Positions 52,064 through 63,200 of a stretch of DNA of 64,000 nt are shown piece after piece. The notes under the pieces are model-generated. The model searched no databases, was not told the DNA's origin, and worked only from the letters and a program-made list of their open reading frames with translations. Made by a program: the position numbers and the translations under genes. Each line of letters opens with the position of its first letter. The first letter of the stretch is position 1. The stretch is taken from contig PDIP01000043.1 of assembly GCA_002811645.1 (NCBI GenBank), positions 191,807-255,806 of the forward strand, written 5' to 3'. The DNA is from Corallochytrium limacisporum. Taxonomy: Eukaryota > Opisthokonta.

Positions 52064-53705
52064 TGGAGTATCTGTGTGTGTGCGAGAGTGTATTTGGCTG
52101 GTCAGTTGTGTGCACTCTGTCCAAACGCTTCAAAAAGTCAACCCCGAGCCGCAAAAGGGGAGGGCGAGGACGGCAGGATGCCTCCCCCTTTCCGCCACCC
52201 ACCACCGCTCCGGCGGCGCCATCGCGTTGGGACGAGTCCGATATTCCCGAACTATTAAAGTAGCAAAGGGTCCAGAGGGTTTTACATACATTTAGGTACG
52301 ACACCTTTCCGGAAGCGCGCGATCGATAACCATTTGGCCATCTGAATTGTCGCACTAAGGGCAGAGTGAGCGTGAGGGTGATGAGGAGAACGAAGGAGGC
52401 CCCCGGTGTCCAAGTTCTGGGGGCTGCCGTACTGTCGAACCGCCTGCCAAATGGGCTGACAGGCACGAAGGGGGGGGCCAAAGGTTCGGGCACACAGCCG
52501 TCCAAAGTCCCGCACAATATGAAGAAATTGTGTAGCAATGGTGAGTTCATCCCAGTACAATTTATACCGTCAATTGTCTCTGCGCCAAATTTTACTGCTC
52601 TGGCTGCCAGGTCTCTCGAGACCTCGCAGTGCGACTTTCGTCATTGATCACCCGACCGGGCCGAACCTGGGGCCAAGCAAATGGCCGCTCCCTTTCCTAT
52701 GTACCAGTGCCCTTTTGTTCGTGAAACAATGCGGCTGATATAACCGAGAGATATTTCTTACACCCCCGGCATGAGAGCCGCAAGGAAAAATGGGGTGGGT
52801 AGAAAACTCTCCCTTGCCCAAGGCACAGGGGCTGGCGGTCCACGCAGTACCCGGGGTTTCGCGCCTCTCTGTGGGTGCCTAATTAAGGGATTACTGGAGC
52901 GAGAAGGAAGTGTCGTACGGGGGAATCTGAGGACATGAAATGTTGAGAGATGACAAAGTGGGGTAGCACCGACTTGGCGGGTGCGCGCTCCTGCCAAGTC
53001 CCAGACCTTGGACTTTCAGGGCACACTGCTCTGACACCACTTTTTCCATATCGCCGTTACATAGCAAAGCAAGATCTTGCGAACTCCCTTGTCTGGTGGG
53101 GTACCGCTCAGAAATTTCACCCTAAACCCCGGAGGTTGGAGGTCGATTTCATTCCGTGCGCTACTTTTGCTTCTGCAGCAGAGTCGCACATCGCTGTGCA
53201 GTTAGCGTAGCACGCTCGCGACAGTCCCCCGAAGGGAGGGTGTTGCTTCGCTGCTGCTGGTGCGGGCCTCGCGTGGGGGGGGATTGGGATCTTGAAGGCG
53301 ACGGATGGCAACCGAATTTACCGGCTAGTTAAGATGACTTGTAGTCTGATATCGGACTGTGTTGATTTCCACATCCTCGGCCTAGGTTGGCCATATAGCT
53401 GGGTGGCTAAGTTTCGTAACGAAAGGTATGTATACGCATTGTTGATTTCATATATACCGCACCGATCTGCCTGTATTGGATTCCCGAAATCAGGGTACTG
53501 AAAAATACGGTTGTCCGGTGGTGCGAAAGGACCAATAGTTTCAGGGCTCTCAATTAGCGGAGCGCACAAATCGAGCGTTTTGCTCACCTTCCCGTGCCTC
53601 CGTCAGTCTGAGTCGGACATTTCTATCCATCTATTCGAACATGTATTTTTCGGTCAACCAATGCTAACCTCATTTTCCTGAACCTGCCCTGATTCCTTTG
53701 ATACC

Positions 53706-55571
53706 TCAGTGAATTGTGATATTCCGAGCGGGACTTCGTGCTGGCGACCTCGGACGGTTGTTTCGAGCCTGGGAAACGTAAGATGTAACAGCTTTTTCAA
53801 TGCCTTGTATGCGACGCAGTTCCTCGTCTCGCATATGTGAAACAATACGCTCCCATTCCTCATTCTGATCTCGTAACTCTTGAACCTCGCGATTGAGATT
53901 GTTTATGTCTTGCTGGTATGCACTCTCCATGCGAGCCTTTTCCTTCAGCAACTTATCACGCTGCTTATCAAAAGTACCCCTAATCACTGCCGCCTGGCGC
54001 ATCGTACGCTCCGCTTCCTCCACCTTCTCGTTCGCACGCAAACGCGCCACATGTGACTCCTGAACAAGCGCATCAATGCGTTTCTGCATTTCATCCTTGG
54101 ACACTTGGATGGCACGGATGCGGTCCTCAGCCATGCGCGCCTGTCGCTCTTCTTCGTCAGCGAGACGATCGTCGTAACGCTTCTGACTTTCCTGAGCTGC
54201 AAGCTTGTGTGAGACGATTTCGGCTTTGAGGCGTTCATTATCTGTCTCTGCTGCAGCACGAGCAGCTTCTACTTGCCTCAGACGCTCTTCGATGCCACGG
54301 AGGCGGGACTCATTTTGATCACGAAGAGATGCCAGTTCACGTTCCACCCCACGGGCATGGGCGGATTCTTGTTCTCGGTATCGGGCTTCCCAGACCTTCT
54401 GTTGCTCGCGCTCCCGAGCGCGCTGATTCGAAAGCTCCTCTCGAAGATGTTCAATATCCTTCTTTGCAGCGAACAGATCACTTTCCAGCCCTCTCCTCGT
54501 ACGTTCCTTTCCAACCATTTGTTCATCCATACGAATACGTTCTTCACGCTCCATGTCGAGGAGCTTCTGGGCATCCGTTGCGCGGTTATCCAGCTGTTTC
54601 TCCAGGGAACGGACACGTTCCTCAAGCAGAGTTCGTGACTTATCTGCAATCAGATACTTCGCGTGGACCTTGTCGAAGGCGTCCTTGCGTTCGATCAAAG
54701 ACTCTTGCAACGTACGCATCTTTTCCTGCGCAGTGCGTTCCATGGTCACCAGGGTGTCATTAGACCTTTTTAACTCATCCACGGCACTGCGATGATTCTT
54801 CTCCAGAGTCTGCAATTCCCGGTTCAGGAAGGCCGTCCTGCGGGCATCTTTTTCGCGGCCTGCCTCTGCATCTCTGTTGCGTCGAGTACCGGCTTCAATT
54901 ATCCGTATCACATCATCAGGCACGTGATTGCCTGCCAAGTCCATTCTGCAGAGTGTCACATTCCACTGGAATGCATCGGCAAGGGCCCTACCACCCACCA
55001 CGCCCGAATTGTTCCACCGCATATCCAAATCACGCAGGGCAGAGTTGTGGCGCAAGCTGGTAGCAATGGACGTCGCTCCAGTTTGGTCAATGCAGCAGTT
55101 GCGAAGATCCAACTCCTTCAGGACATTGTTCACCGTAAGCATTTCAGCAAGACTAACTATTCCAGAGTCCCAGACGCCGATTGAGTTCCACTCCAGACAA
55201 AGCTTCATCAAATTACAATTGACTTTCAGTGCTTGACAAATTGCGGACCCACCAGCCGCACGAATATTGTTCCCCCGTAGGTCTAGGCTACGAAGTGCGG
55301 TATTGGATTTTAGGGCCTGAGCGATAAATTCTGCGCCATCGTCTCCAATAAGACAGTCTGCAAGGTTTAGTTCTGTAAAGTATGTATCGTTTGCAACAGC
55401 AAGGGACAAGGCTTGAACCTGACTTGGAGAAAAGGTCCTGGCAGAGAGGTTCAGAGATCTCTTACGGGTCTCTGCATTGCCAGGCGGCGTGACCCTTTCC
55501 CAAACGTCCTTTGAAATATCGATACCCAGGTCTCGACAAGCCCGATCATATGCCGAACGGAAGACATCCAT
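53706..55571 (-). CDS. LRRC45: LRRC45-like centrosome/basal-body protein
   Basis: A 621-residue protein with the layout of LRRC45, a centriole-linker and ciliogenesis protein. The N-terminus FRSAYDRACRDLGIDI and ribonuclease-inhibitor-type leucine-rich repeats (about 55-235) match closely: LRSLDLRGNNIRAAGGSAI, LCLEWNSIGVWDSG, LRDLDMRWNNSGVVGGRAL and CRMDLAGNHVPDDVI. A long coiled coil (about 245-595) follows. The ending DEELRRIQGIEKAVTSYV corresponds to the animal C-terminus. A RSPARSPARN tail may be phosphorylated. The frame extends to a GTG at 55577; the ATG at 55569-55571 (MDVF) is used. It implies that the organism has, or recently had, centrioles. Confidence 0.93.
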   Translation of the reverse strand: MDVFRSAYDRACRDLGIDISKDVWERVTPPGNAETRKRSLNLSARTFSPSQVQALSLAVANDTYFTELNLADCLIGDDGAEFIAQALKSNTALRSLDLRGNNIRAAGGSAICQALKVNCNLMKLCLEWNSIGVWDSGIVSLAEMLTVNNVLKELDLRNCCIDQTGATSIATSLRHNSALRDLDMRWNNSGVVGGRALADAFQWNVTLCRMDLAGNHVPDDVIRIIEAGTRRNRDAEAGREKDARRTAFLNRELQTLEKNHRSAVDELKRSNDTLVTMERTAQEKMRTLQESLIERKDAFDKVHAKYLIADKSRTLLEERVRSLEKQLDNRATDAQKLLDMEREERIRMDEQMVGKERTRRGLESDLFAAKKDIEHLREELSNQRAREREQQKVWEARYREQESAHARGVERELASLRDQNESRLRGIEERLRQVEAARAAAETDNERLKAEIVSHKLAAQESQKRYDDRLADEEERQARMAEDRIRAIQVSKDEMQKRIDALVQESHVARLRANEKVEEAERTMRQAAVIRGTFDKQRDKLLKEKARMESAYQQDINNLNREVQELRDQNEEWERIVSHMRDEELRRIQGIEKAVTSYVSQARNNRPRSPARSPARNITIH

Positions 55572-55656
55572 GTTCACCGTTTGTCTTTGCTGATATCAAT
55601 GGGTCCTCTGTCTCCATTTCATGCTGCCACTAGGTCTTACTTCGACCTATGGCAAT

Positions 55657-55669
55657 CACACACACACAC
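55657..55669. repeat. CA dinucleotide repeat
   Basis: Six CA units, about 85 bp upstream of the LRRC45 start codon. Confidence 0.8.
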
Positions 55670-56064
55670 TCACAACATTACTACTTAGCCTCTACAATGG
55701 AGTTGCCAGGGAACTCATCAGATACCTTCATGAATGATCCAGAATGTACTCGAAGTGTTTCACATGTCGACCACCGAATTATACGAAACGAGTCGTCCCA
55801 GTACAGTTGTACCGGATTGGTAAGCCCGTCTGCAATCACATTCGGTCCCAGCGGTCCGTTCAAGATACACAAAATATGTCCCGCCACTTTTCCTGCGGCT
55901 ACCTTAAACCACCTTGCCAACGAAAACTGACCCCGAAATACCGACCCCCGTGAATATTCTGTGAATCGATGCTTTCCTATGAAATAGTATGCCAAATGTC
56001 GGGCTTGGCTCGTGCGCAGTACATTGAGTATAGAGTTCTAGAATTTGTGTTTCATAGCGGGGAC

Positions 56065-56106
56065 CCCGGGGTCAAAATGGCTTTAGTCAGGCCATCTGAC
56101 CCCGGG
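56065..56106. repeat. Long imperfect hairpin
   Basis: Left arm CCCGGGGTCAAAATGGC (56065-56081) and right arm GGCCATCTGACCCCGGG (56090-56106) pair over 14 of 17 positions, with a small internal loop, around an 8-base loop. A shorter perfect palindrome, GACCCCGGGGTC, overlaps the left arm at 56062-56073. Confidence 0.8.
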
Positions 56107-56790
56107 CCGGGTACATCTCCAGGGACTCGAGGATACGCACTTGTGCACATCGTCACACCCAAGCACCAAATCCACAGAACTGACATGTGGACATGGCTTC
56201 ACGGATTGGAAATGACAGGTTACACCCTACCTGTAAACAGCTGGTAATAACGCTGTCTGGTTCGCAAAGAAAGTATAATGATCGGCCACACCAGCTGTCT
56301 GACTTGACTAGTTGGCTCCGCGGCAAGGCCACACAATTTTGTGTCCGCTATGATCATTCCATCGCTGGTCCCAGCACTGAACTTTGTCCCACTCTTGTCG
56401 AAAACGACGAGAAGGATACAGGTGGCTCACGTCCCTCTCATTTTAAAGTGATACATTATACTATGGAAATGAACAGCAGCTCCCCACTGATACGGTCCCA
56501 ACGGGTGTATGTTAGTTCCCAGTGAGATGCCCGGGCTTCTTAGTAGTGACTTGGGGGGAAAGCGGCAGTGCGCACGGGGAAGGGGTTATCTGGTTCCTTT
56601 CAACCTGGCAATTTTCTCAATCAAGTTGGCACTGACCTGATAAAGATCACATTCATGCCCCACCATCTTTACGATATCTGTGAAACTTTAAAAATCCCTA
56701 CTTAACAGATCCTGCTTGTGGGCAAAGTTGGAAGCAAAGGTATTTAAGGATCCCAGTTGCGGGGGGACAGCAACGCCCGCTTTCGGTGAG

Positions 56791-57705
56791 ATGCGATTAA
56801 CATCATTTCCAAGGTTGAACACAACCATCTTTACTATATTTATATCGATTGCAACTCTACTTATCACGTTTCATATGATGGCCTATGCGAAAACCGCTGT
56901 TGAAAGGGTACCTTCCAGTGCCCGTCATCGGCCAGGCAAGAATCTGTACACATCTCGGCCCACGAACTGGCTTGTCAGTCGGTTCCACTTCAGCTTTGCT
57001 GAATGGTTCGAGCCGAAACGAACTGGGTTCGGTCAGCTGCGTGTAGTCAATGACGACTTGGTGAACCCTCGAGAAGGCTTTGGCACGCATCCTCACGGGG
57101 ACATGGAGATCTTCTCCTATGTGTTACACGGCGGCCTAACCCATAAGGACTCTATGGGATCTGCCGAGACATTGGGACGTGGCAGTATTCAGTATATGAG
57201 CGCTGGCACCGGTGTCTGGCACTCTGAATACAACAACAGTCCTTCGGAAGACCTACGCTTTTTACAGATCTGGGTGAAACCGAACCGGCGAGGCCTTTCT
57301 CCAAACTACGGTTCCACTGTGTACAACAAAGAGGAACGTCACAACCAGCTTCTGCGCATCATTACGGACAATAGTAACCTGAAGGATGCTAAACGGAATA
57401 ATCCTCACATGATTGGCATTTATCAGGATGTTAATGTCTACGTGAGTGAGCTTGACAGCGCTAAAGTTCTTGACTATGAGCTGAAGGAAGGCCGTCAAGC
57501 CTACCTTGTCAATGCCGAAGGTAAGCTGAAGATCTCAGAGAAGGAAGGGAAATTTGAAATCGTTGACATGGAGGCCCGGGACGCTGTCGAGCTCGTCGGA
57601 CCTCTAAGCATCACGTTTGAAGGTGTGAAGGACACCGTCGAACGGGAAAGGACCGTTATGGTTGACGGAGCCCACTTCCTTATGATCGAAATGGCCCAGG
57701 GCTGA
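56791..57705 (+). CDS. Pirin family protein (YhhW-like) with N-terminal membrane anchor
   Basis: A 304-residue pirin-family bicupin. Metal ligands of the N-terminal cupin are intact: His100 and His102 (GTHPHGDMEIFSY), His144 and Glu146 (GVWHSEYNN). The HPHxDMEI and LTHKDSMG patterns resemble bacterial YhhW-type pirins, which have quercetinase activity, more than human PIR. The C-terminal cupin (about 215-300) lacks the ligands, as usual. A hydrophobic segment at about 12-27 followed by the core from residue 40 suggests a signal anchor, unusual for pirins. If translation starts at Met29 or Met30 this anchor is lost. The frame opens with TTG at 56716; first ATG at 56791. It converges on eIF3L with 176 bp between stops. 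Confidence 0.88.
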   Translation: MRLTSFPRLNTTIFTIFISIATLLITFHMMAYAKTAVERVPSSARHRPGKNLYTSRPTNWLVSRFHFSFAEWFEPKRTGFGQLRVVNDDLVNPREGFGTHPHGDMEIFSYVLHGGLTHKDSMGSAETLGRGSIQYMSAGTGVWHSEYNNSPSEDLRFLQIWVKPNRRGLSPNYGSTVYNKEERHNQLLRIITDNSNLKDAKRNNPHMIGIYQDVNVYVSELDSAKVLDYELKEGRQAYLVNAEGKLKISEKEGKFEIVDMEARDAVELVGPLSITFEGVKDTVERERTVMVDGAHFLMIEMAQG

Positions 57706-57881
57706 AGTACATACTCCATATCAGGCCATGTCCATTGTCGTGTATCATATTCTACAGCATGTTAAAAACCTACAAGAATATAAACTCAAGCAAATATTGT
57801 CTTCGAGGCCTTATTCTCATTTAATGCGTTAGACTATTATGATTACAAATATGTAAATGCTCCATACAAGGTATCGTCAAG

Positions 57882-59675
57882 TCAATTCTGGCGGGACTGG
57901 TTCTCACCTTCGCCTGCCTTCTCCTGTGGTTGTTGCTGTTGCTGGGGTTGCTGCTGTTGCTGTTGCTGCGGCTGCTGCTGCTGGGCCTGCTGCTGCTGCT
58001 TTTCATGCTTACCGCCACGACCCTTACGCTCACGGTTGAACTGCTTGCGGTGCTTGCGTCCCTCACCACGGCGCTCGCGCTCCTCAAAAATGTTGATGAG
58101 GCGAAGGAACACCTGGCCGTAATTTCGCTGAATTTTTGTATCGGCAATGTAGATCATGTCGTTATCGACGTATAGATCGACATCACTTGTGAATTTGAAT
58201 TCTCCGCTGCTGGGCGCACCCTGCTGCCAGACACGTGTGTACATCTTGTGCTTGTATAGCATGAGCTGGACACGGAAGGCCTCTTTGTCCATGCCAATCA
58301 GCTCAGCCATCTTCTCAATGGGCAATGAGGTGTACAGCTTCAGGTATGAGCGAACGGTGGGGACCAATGCCTGTTGTTGGACCTCCATCATAAAGAGCTT
58401 GGATTGGAGCTCCAGGGGTTGCTTGTGCAGATTCTCCTTGACATTGTCAAAGTCAGGGGGATTTGGGCTGACAAATTTAGGAGCAGCCTGATTAAACAAC
58501 TCGCGGAAGGTTTCTTCATCACCCTGCTGCATCTTGGCCATTTTGTCACCGTACTTGTCGCTCAGCTGCTGCTGGACGTTGTCATCGATGCGTTGAGGGC
58601 AGAGAGTCAGAGCAATTGCAAGTAGAGCCAGCATTTGCTCGCTGCGTTTGAGGATGAGGTCGAACTGGATGCTCATGGTCAGGTACTGTTTGGCCCTCTG
58701 AATATAGATGATCACATTCAAGAAGGTACGGATGGCATCGTTGTAGCGACGCATCATGAGGTAGGCGAAGCCAACGTAGTAGAAGATTGTCACCTGGCAC
58801 GCAGGGACTTGAGAGTAGATACCTTTCTTGTCGAGTTCAATCTTCTGGAGCACATGCAGAGCCTGGTAGTAGTCACCAAGCAAGCTGTGCAAGCGGCTGA
58901 GTCCGATCAGACTGAAGAAACCGAAAATCTTATACAGGTTGTGAGCACCAAAAGGGTCCGCCACAGTGTGTGGGTCCGCACCCATGCTCTCGTACTCGAG
59001 TTGCTTGTTAATGTTGGACTTCTCAACCAAGGAGTGCAGGATGTTCAACACGCCATAGATTGACCAGATCTGAGGATTGGCCTTCAACAATTGAATCTCT
59101 TCCTCACTCTTACTTTCCAGCTTGCTTCGATCGATGCAGAAGTTTTGGAACTGATAGATGAATTCATCGATGATGTCCCAAAGCCACTGAATGGGCAGAT
59201 CAAGCGGCACCGGAGACTCCGAGTTCAAAATGTAGTTGAACAGATCACAGTAGTTCTCGTAGCTTTTGAACCGGTCTTCCATGCTGGGCTGCAGCTTTGC
59301 GTAAATATGGCGATAGTAGATCTCCTTGTACAGCATCACGAAGCGAGGCTCGTGGTTGACTAGAGGTGCAACATCTTCAATTGCTGGCCAAGGAGAATCC
59401 TTGAAATACAGTTCCGTGAAACGGTTCAGTGTGTGTTCATAAATGCTTTCAATCTCGTCCACCTTTTCGTTCTGGATGGCCTGATTGAAGTAGATAATAA
59501 AATTCTTTAGTACATTGGGCAGCTGCACCGGTGCGGGCTGCTCAAACTCCTGGCCTGCCTCCGCATAGTACTCTGGGTCTTGCAGCTGTTCGTCTGTCTG
59601 GTAGTATTTACGGAAGGACGGCAACTCATCGACATCAAGGTCGAGGAGGTCTTCTCCCTCAAACGTGGCCGTCAT
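57882..59675 (-). CDS. EIF3L: Translation initiation factor eIF3 subunit L
   Basis: A 597-residue eIF3l, a PCI-domain subunit of the eIF3 complex that organises 43S preinitiation complexes; it is absent from budding yeast. Matching stretches run through the protein: VLKNFIIYFNQAIQ, PLDLPIQWLWDIIDEFIYQFQ, ANPQIWSIYGVLNILHSLVEKSNI, GFFSLIGLSRLHSLLGDYYQAL, ACQVTIFYYVGFAYLMMRRY and the PCI region (about 335-530) with YLKLYTSLPIEKMAELIG. The C-terminus is Lys/Arg-rich, then Gln/Pro-rich (about 555-585), longer than usual. The frame opens with TTG at 59852; the ATG at 59673-59675 (MTATFEGEDLLD) is preferred. Confidence 0.96.
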   Translation of the reverse strand: MTATFEGEDLLDLDVDELPSFRKYYQTDEQLQDPEYYAEAGQEFEQPAPVQLPNVLKNFIIYFNQAIQNEKVDEIESIYEHTLNRFTELYFKDSPWPAIEDVAPLVNHEPRFVMLYKEIYYRHIYAKLQPSMEDRFKSYENYCDLFNYILNSESPVPLDLPIQWLWDIIDEFIYQFQNFCIDRSKLESKSEEEIQLLKANPQIWSIYGVLNILHSLVEKSNINKQLEYESMGADPHTVADPFGAHNLYKIFGFFSLIGLSRLHSLLGDYYQALHVLQKIELDKKGIYSQVPACQVTIFYYVGFAYLMMRRYNDAIRTFLNVIIYIQRAKQYLTMSIQFDLILKRSEQMLALLAIALTLCPQRIDDNVQQQLSDKYGDKMAKMQQGDEETFRELFNQAAPKFVSPNPPDFDNVKENLHKQPLELQSKLFMMEVQQQALVPTVRSYLKLYTSLPIEKMAELIGMDKEAFRVQLMLYKHKMYTRVWQQGAPSSGEFKFTSDVDLYVDNDMIYIADTKIQRNYGQVFLRLINIFEERERRGEGRKHRKQFNRERKGRGGKHEKQQQQAQQQQPQQQQQQQPQQQQQPQEKAGEGENQSRQN

Positions 59676-60261
59676 GTTTGCAACTATGTTGTTCCGAACC
59701 CTATGTGACTTTGGATAACCTGTAGACCGACGGGGTGTTACAATGTCCGGTTCAAAGATTTGAAATAGCAATCGGCCAATAATCAGTCTACTGTTAACTA
59801 ACGGTTCATATCTACAGATATTATTGTCAAGGATAATATAACTCGACTCCAAAACGATGTGTAATCCTGAATGGTCTCCTCACCCTTGCTAACGGTCGGC
59901 GCAGCCTGAGTCCACTGCCAATGCATACAGTTATCCTTCTAGGCACCGGGGCTTGCGCTGCAATAACACACCTCACGAAACCCGGTTTGCCCTCCCCCAC
60001 TTGACGCTGCGTGCCACACTGCAGACACACGTGGGGTCAAACGGATCTGGCTCTTTTGGCAACAGTGAAGTGGGGGATAGTACAATTCTCGCAGCCCTTA
60101 AGCACTTTTACTACCGAAAAAACACTGAAGTTGTTGTCGAAACGCAAACAACTACTCACGCTGCGGGATGTGGGAGAGGGCCAGGGACAAACTCTATATA
60201 AACCGGAGAGTTCGAAAAACTGAAAATCTGTAATATGTATGTAAGGATCTGAACGAACGCT
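59676..60261. other. Tandem gap between TOP3A and eIF3L
   Basis: No gene recognised. It should contain the TOP3A 3' UTR and the eIF3L promoter. No C-run/G-run element is seen. Confidence 0.55.
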
Positions 60262-63200
60262 TCACAGAGAATTTGGACAGGCGTTCGCCCAATGGCCCAA
60301 GTTGCCACACTTATAGCACTGGGTGCCGCTACTTCCCTCTGCACTGCCACGGCCACCACTTCGCCGCTTGCGACCTCCACCGCCGTCGATGGAGGGGCAG
60401 CTGTTGGCAAAGTGGCCTGGTTCATTGCACTTGTAGCAGACCATATCCGACCGAGGCACCCGAGCTTGAGCGCTACGGCCGCCTCCCGTCTTCTCTAAGG
60501 GACAATTGTTAGCAAAGTGACCGGGTTGCTGGCAATTGTAGCATGTCATACTACCTGTGCTCGAAACTCCTCCCCTGCCATGGTTGCTGCTGTACGATAT
60601 GTTGCCACCTGAGCTCCTTTGTGACAGCCTTCCACCGCCACCTTGCCCTGCGTTGGGACAGTTGGAGGCCCAGTGTCCAGTCCCTTGACAATTATAGCAG
60701 ATATCAGAGCTGCTGGCATTCCCTCCACCTCCACCACTTCTATCTGATGATCCACTCGGCCCTGTATTAGGACAGTTGGCGGCCCAATGTCCGGTGCCCT
60801 GGCACTTGTAGCAGACATCGGTTGTACTCGCACTACCCTTATCAACCGGGCCATTTGAAGTTCTGCCATCGCTCCATTGGAACATGTCACACCGTGTCTC
60901 TCCCTGTCTCTTTCCGCAGACGAAGAAGGTACGACCCTTGTTTGGACCCTCTTTTTGCACAGTGCGCGCTACAGACGGTTCACGGCAGTGACAGAGATCG
61001 CCTTCAAGTGGCGCCGATCGCTGACGTTGAGCAGGACGGAGCATCGAGTCTGGCTCATTATCATCTTGAATGGCAAATGTACTACTGCTATATGCCCGTT
61101 TCTGATTCGATCTGTTGCTAGTCATTGAGGAGCGCGAGACAGCGGTACCTTTGTGGTCCCCACTTCGGGTGCGCGAGGAATTGCCTCGACTAGTTGATCT
61201 GGACCTTGCCACTCCCTGTTGGGCTCGCGGCTCGCACATGCGAATCCCTTCAAGGGCGCCGTCATGGTCTTGAATACAGAAGTCGCCCGTTCTAGGGAAG
61301 CCCACAGGGAGACCACCAGTATCACCAAGGGTGAGATTGATCATTTTGGCGGCACATTGAGGACATTGCTTGTCGGATACCAATGCATGTTCGGTGCTTC
61401 TTGGCAACCAGTGGCCCTTGCTCCTACAGGCTGGGTATCCACTGCATGACACAACCCATGATCCTGTGGACGGCACCTGTTTCAAAATCATTGATGCCGA
61501 TTTGCACTCTAAGCACTGGGAGATCTTGTTCCTGTCATCAGTCCCGAAGGTCATTGCCACGGGTTCTGGTGGTGTTGATTGAAGCCCAAACTGACCAGCT
61601 AGCTCAGAGTCCAGCTCTTGAATCTTCTCCTCCTGTCGTACATAGACGCTCTCATATTCTCTCACATATCTAGCAACGACTTCAGCCTTGTCTTCACTGC
61701 CTCTTGCAACCATAGCGATGCTTTCCTCCATCTCCGCACGGAGAGTCGGCTTCATCAAATCGACTTGCATGCGCTCGTACCCGTTGTATAGTGCAAGGCC
61801 GCGATTGGTTGGCTCAAACCGTGAGTTGACCTTATCCACATAGTTTCTATCCATCACAGTCTTGATATGATCTGCGATTGTGGCATCTGTACCGATGCCA
61901 TGCTTATCCATCAATGCGATAAGTTCACTTTCGGTTAATAATTGCGGAGGCGTTGTCGCTCCCCGTTCGAGGGTCAGCATAGTGGGAGTGAATATTTCTC
62001 CTTGGGAGTACGAACCCACCACTTGATCGGACCAGCGGTCATATGGATAGACATCCAGATAGTTTCTTTCGAGAATTTGCAAACCCTTGGCTTTGAACTC
62101 TTCAGTTGCCATCTTGGCAGTAACAATAGTTTCAGCACCCTTCGCATCCTGACCAAGCCCGGCCAAGAAGTGCCGGGTTACAACTTCGTACACCTTCCGT
62201 TCCAGATCACTGACTGTTCCATCAAGTGCCTTGGTGGGATGAATGGGAGGATGCGCTTGGTCATCCTTGTTGCCCCTCCGTGGGTTGACACCGTCACGAA
62301 GAACTCTTTCAGCGTAGGATCCCCATTGTGAATTTCCAACTTGTGCCTCCACTAGGGGCGCTAGATTCAGAGATCGAGGATACGTGTTGGTCTCTGTTCT
62401 AGGATACGACAAGAAACCACGATTATACAGTGCTTCTGCTTGGGCCATGACCTCATGAGACGAGATCCGAAGAGTTTTAGAAGCAAGCTTTTGAAGCTCG
62501 ACCGTTGTCAATGGCAATGGGCGCCATTTACTTTTGTTTTTAGCAACAACCCTCTCGATGTGGGCAGTCTGTGCTTGTACGCAGACTTCGTAAAGGGCGC
62601 CAGCCAATGGCTCTTCAAAAAGTTTGCCGCGGCTCCACTCAAATTTTGTCTCCATTCCATCTTTCTTGTGTTTCAATAGGATATACCAGAAGTCTTCAGG
62701 AATAAAGCTTTCAATTCTTGCATGCCTATCAGCAACAAACCCCAAGGTTGGAAACTGACAAGAGCCGTAAGACATCAGAGAAAGGTCTTCACTTGGAAAC
62801 ATCTGCTGATATCGAAGAGTGAGATATCTGGTGAAAGCAGCCCCGAGTCTGAGATCTAACTCTGCCCGGGTGTCTGCTGCCAATGATAGCAGCTCGTTCG
62901 GCTTCTGAAGATTACTCCATGCCCTATTGACCTCTACTTGCGTAACAGCACTGAAATTTGCGCGAAATACTTGTAAACTTTTCTTGACTGATTTGCACAG
63001 CTCAAGGACTTCGAATCCAATGTTTTCGCCCTCGCGATCACAATCGGTCCAGATGACGAGAACGTCAGACCTACGTGCCCATTGTTTGAGTTGCTGTGCT
63101 AATTCCATTTTGTCAGGAGCCACCTGCTTCTCAACAGGAGCGCTAAATAGGGCGGATGGTGGCACTTGGCGCCAACCAAAACCTGGTTTGAATTCGGTAC

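Larger units (their letters stand above)
51371..53705. other. Long gene-poor stretch between EH-domain gene and LRRC45
   Basis: About 2.3 kb without a recognisable gene. Landmarks are a C-rich/G-rich tract at 51831-51886 that ends GGGGCGCAGGGGGGAG, a 12-base C run at 52030-52041 and a CCCCCCTCGGGGGG hairpin at 52050-52063. A short minus-strand frame at 51415-51597 reads like a one-pass membrane peptide but lacks homologues that I know. Confidence 0.55.
55572..56790. other. Divergent promoter region between LRRC45 and pirin
   Basis: No gene recognised. A CA microsatellite is at 55657-55669 and a hairpin at 56065-56106. A 104-codon minus-strand frame at 55681-55995 has protein-like composition but no ATG near its start and no known relative. 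Confidence 0.55.

Noticed and set aside
55681-55995. 104-codon minus-strand frame upstream of LRRC45
   Set aside because: Protein-like composition but starts at TTG, the only internal ATG is near its end, and no relative is recognised.
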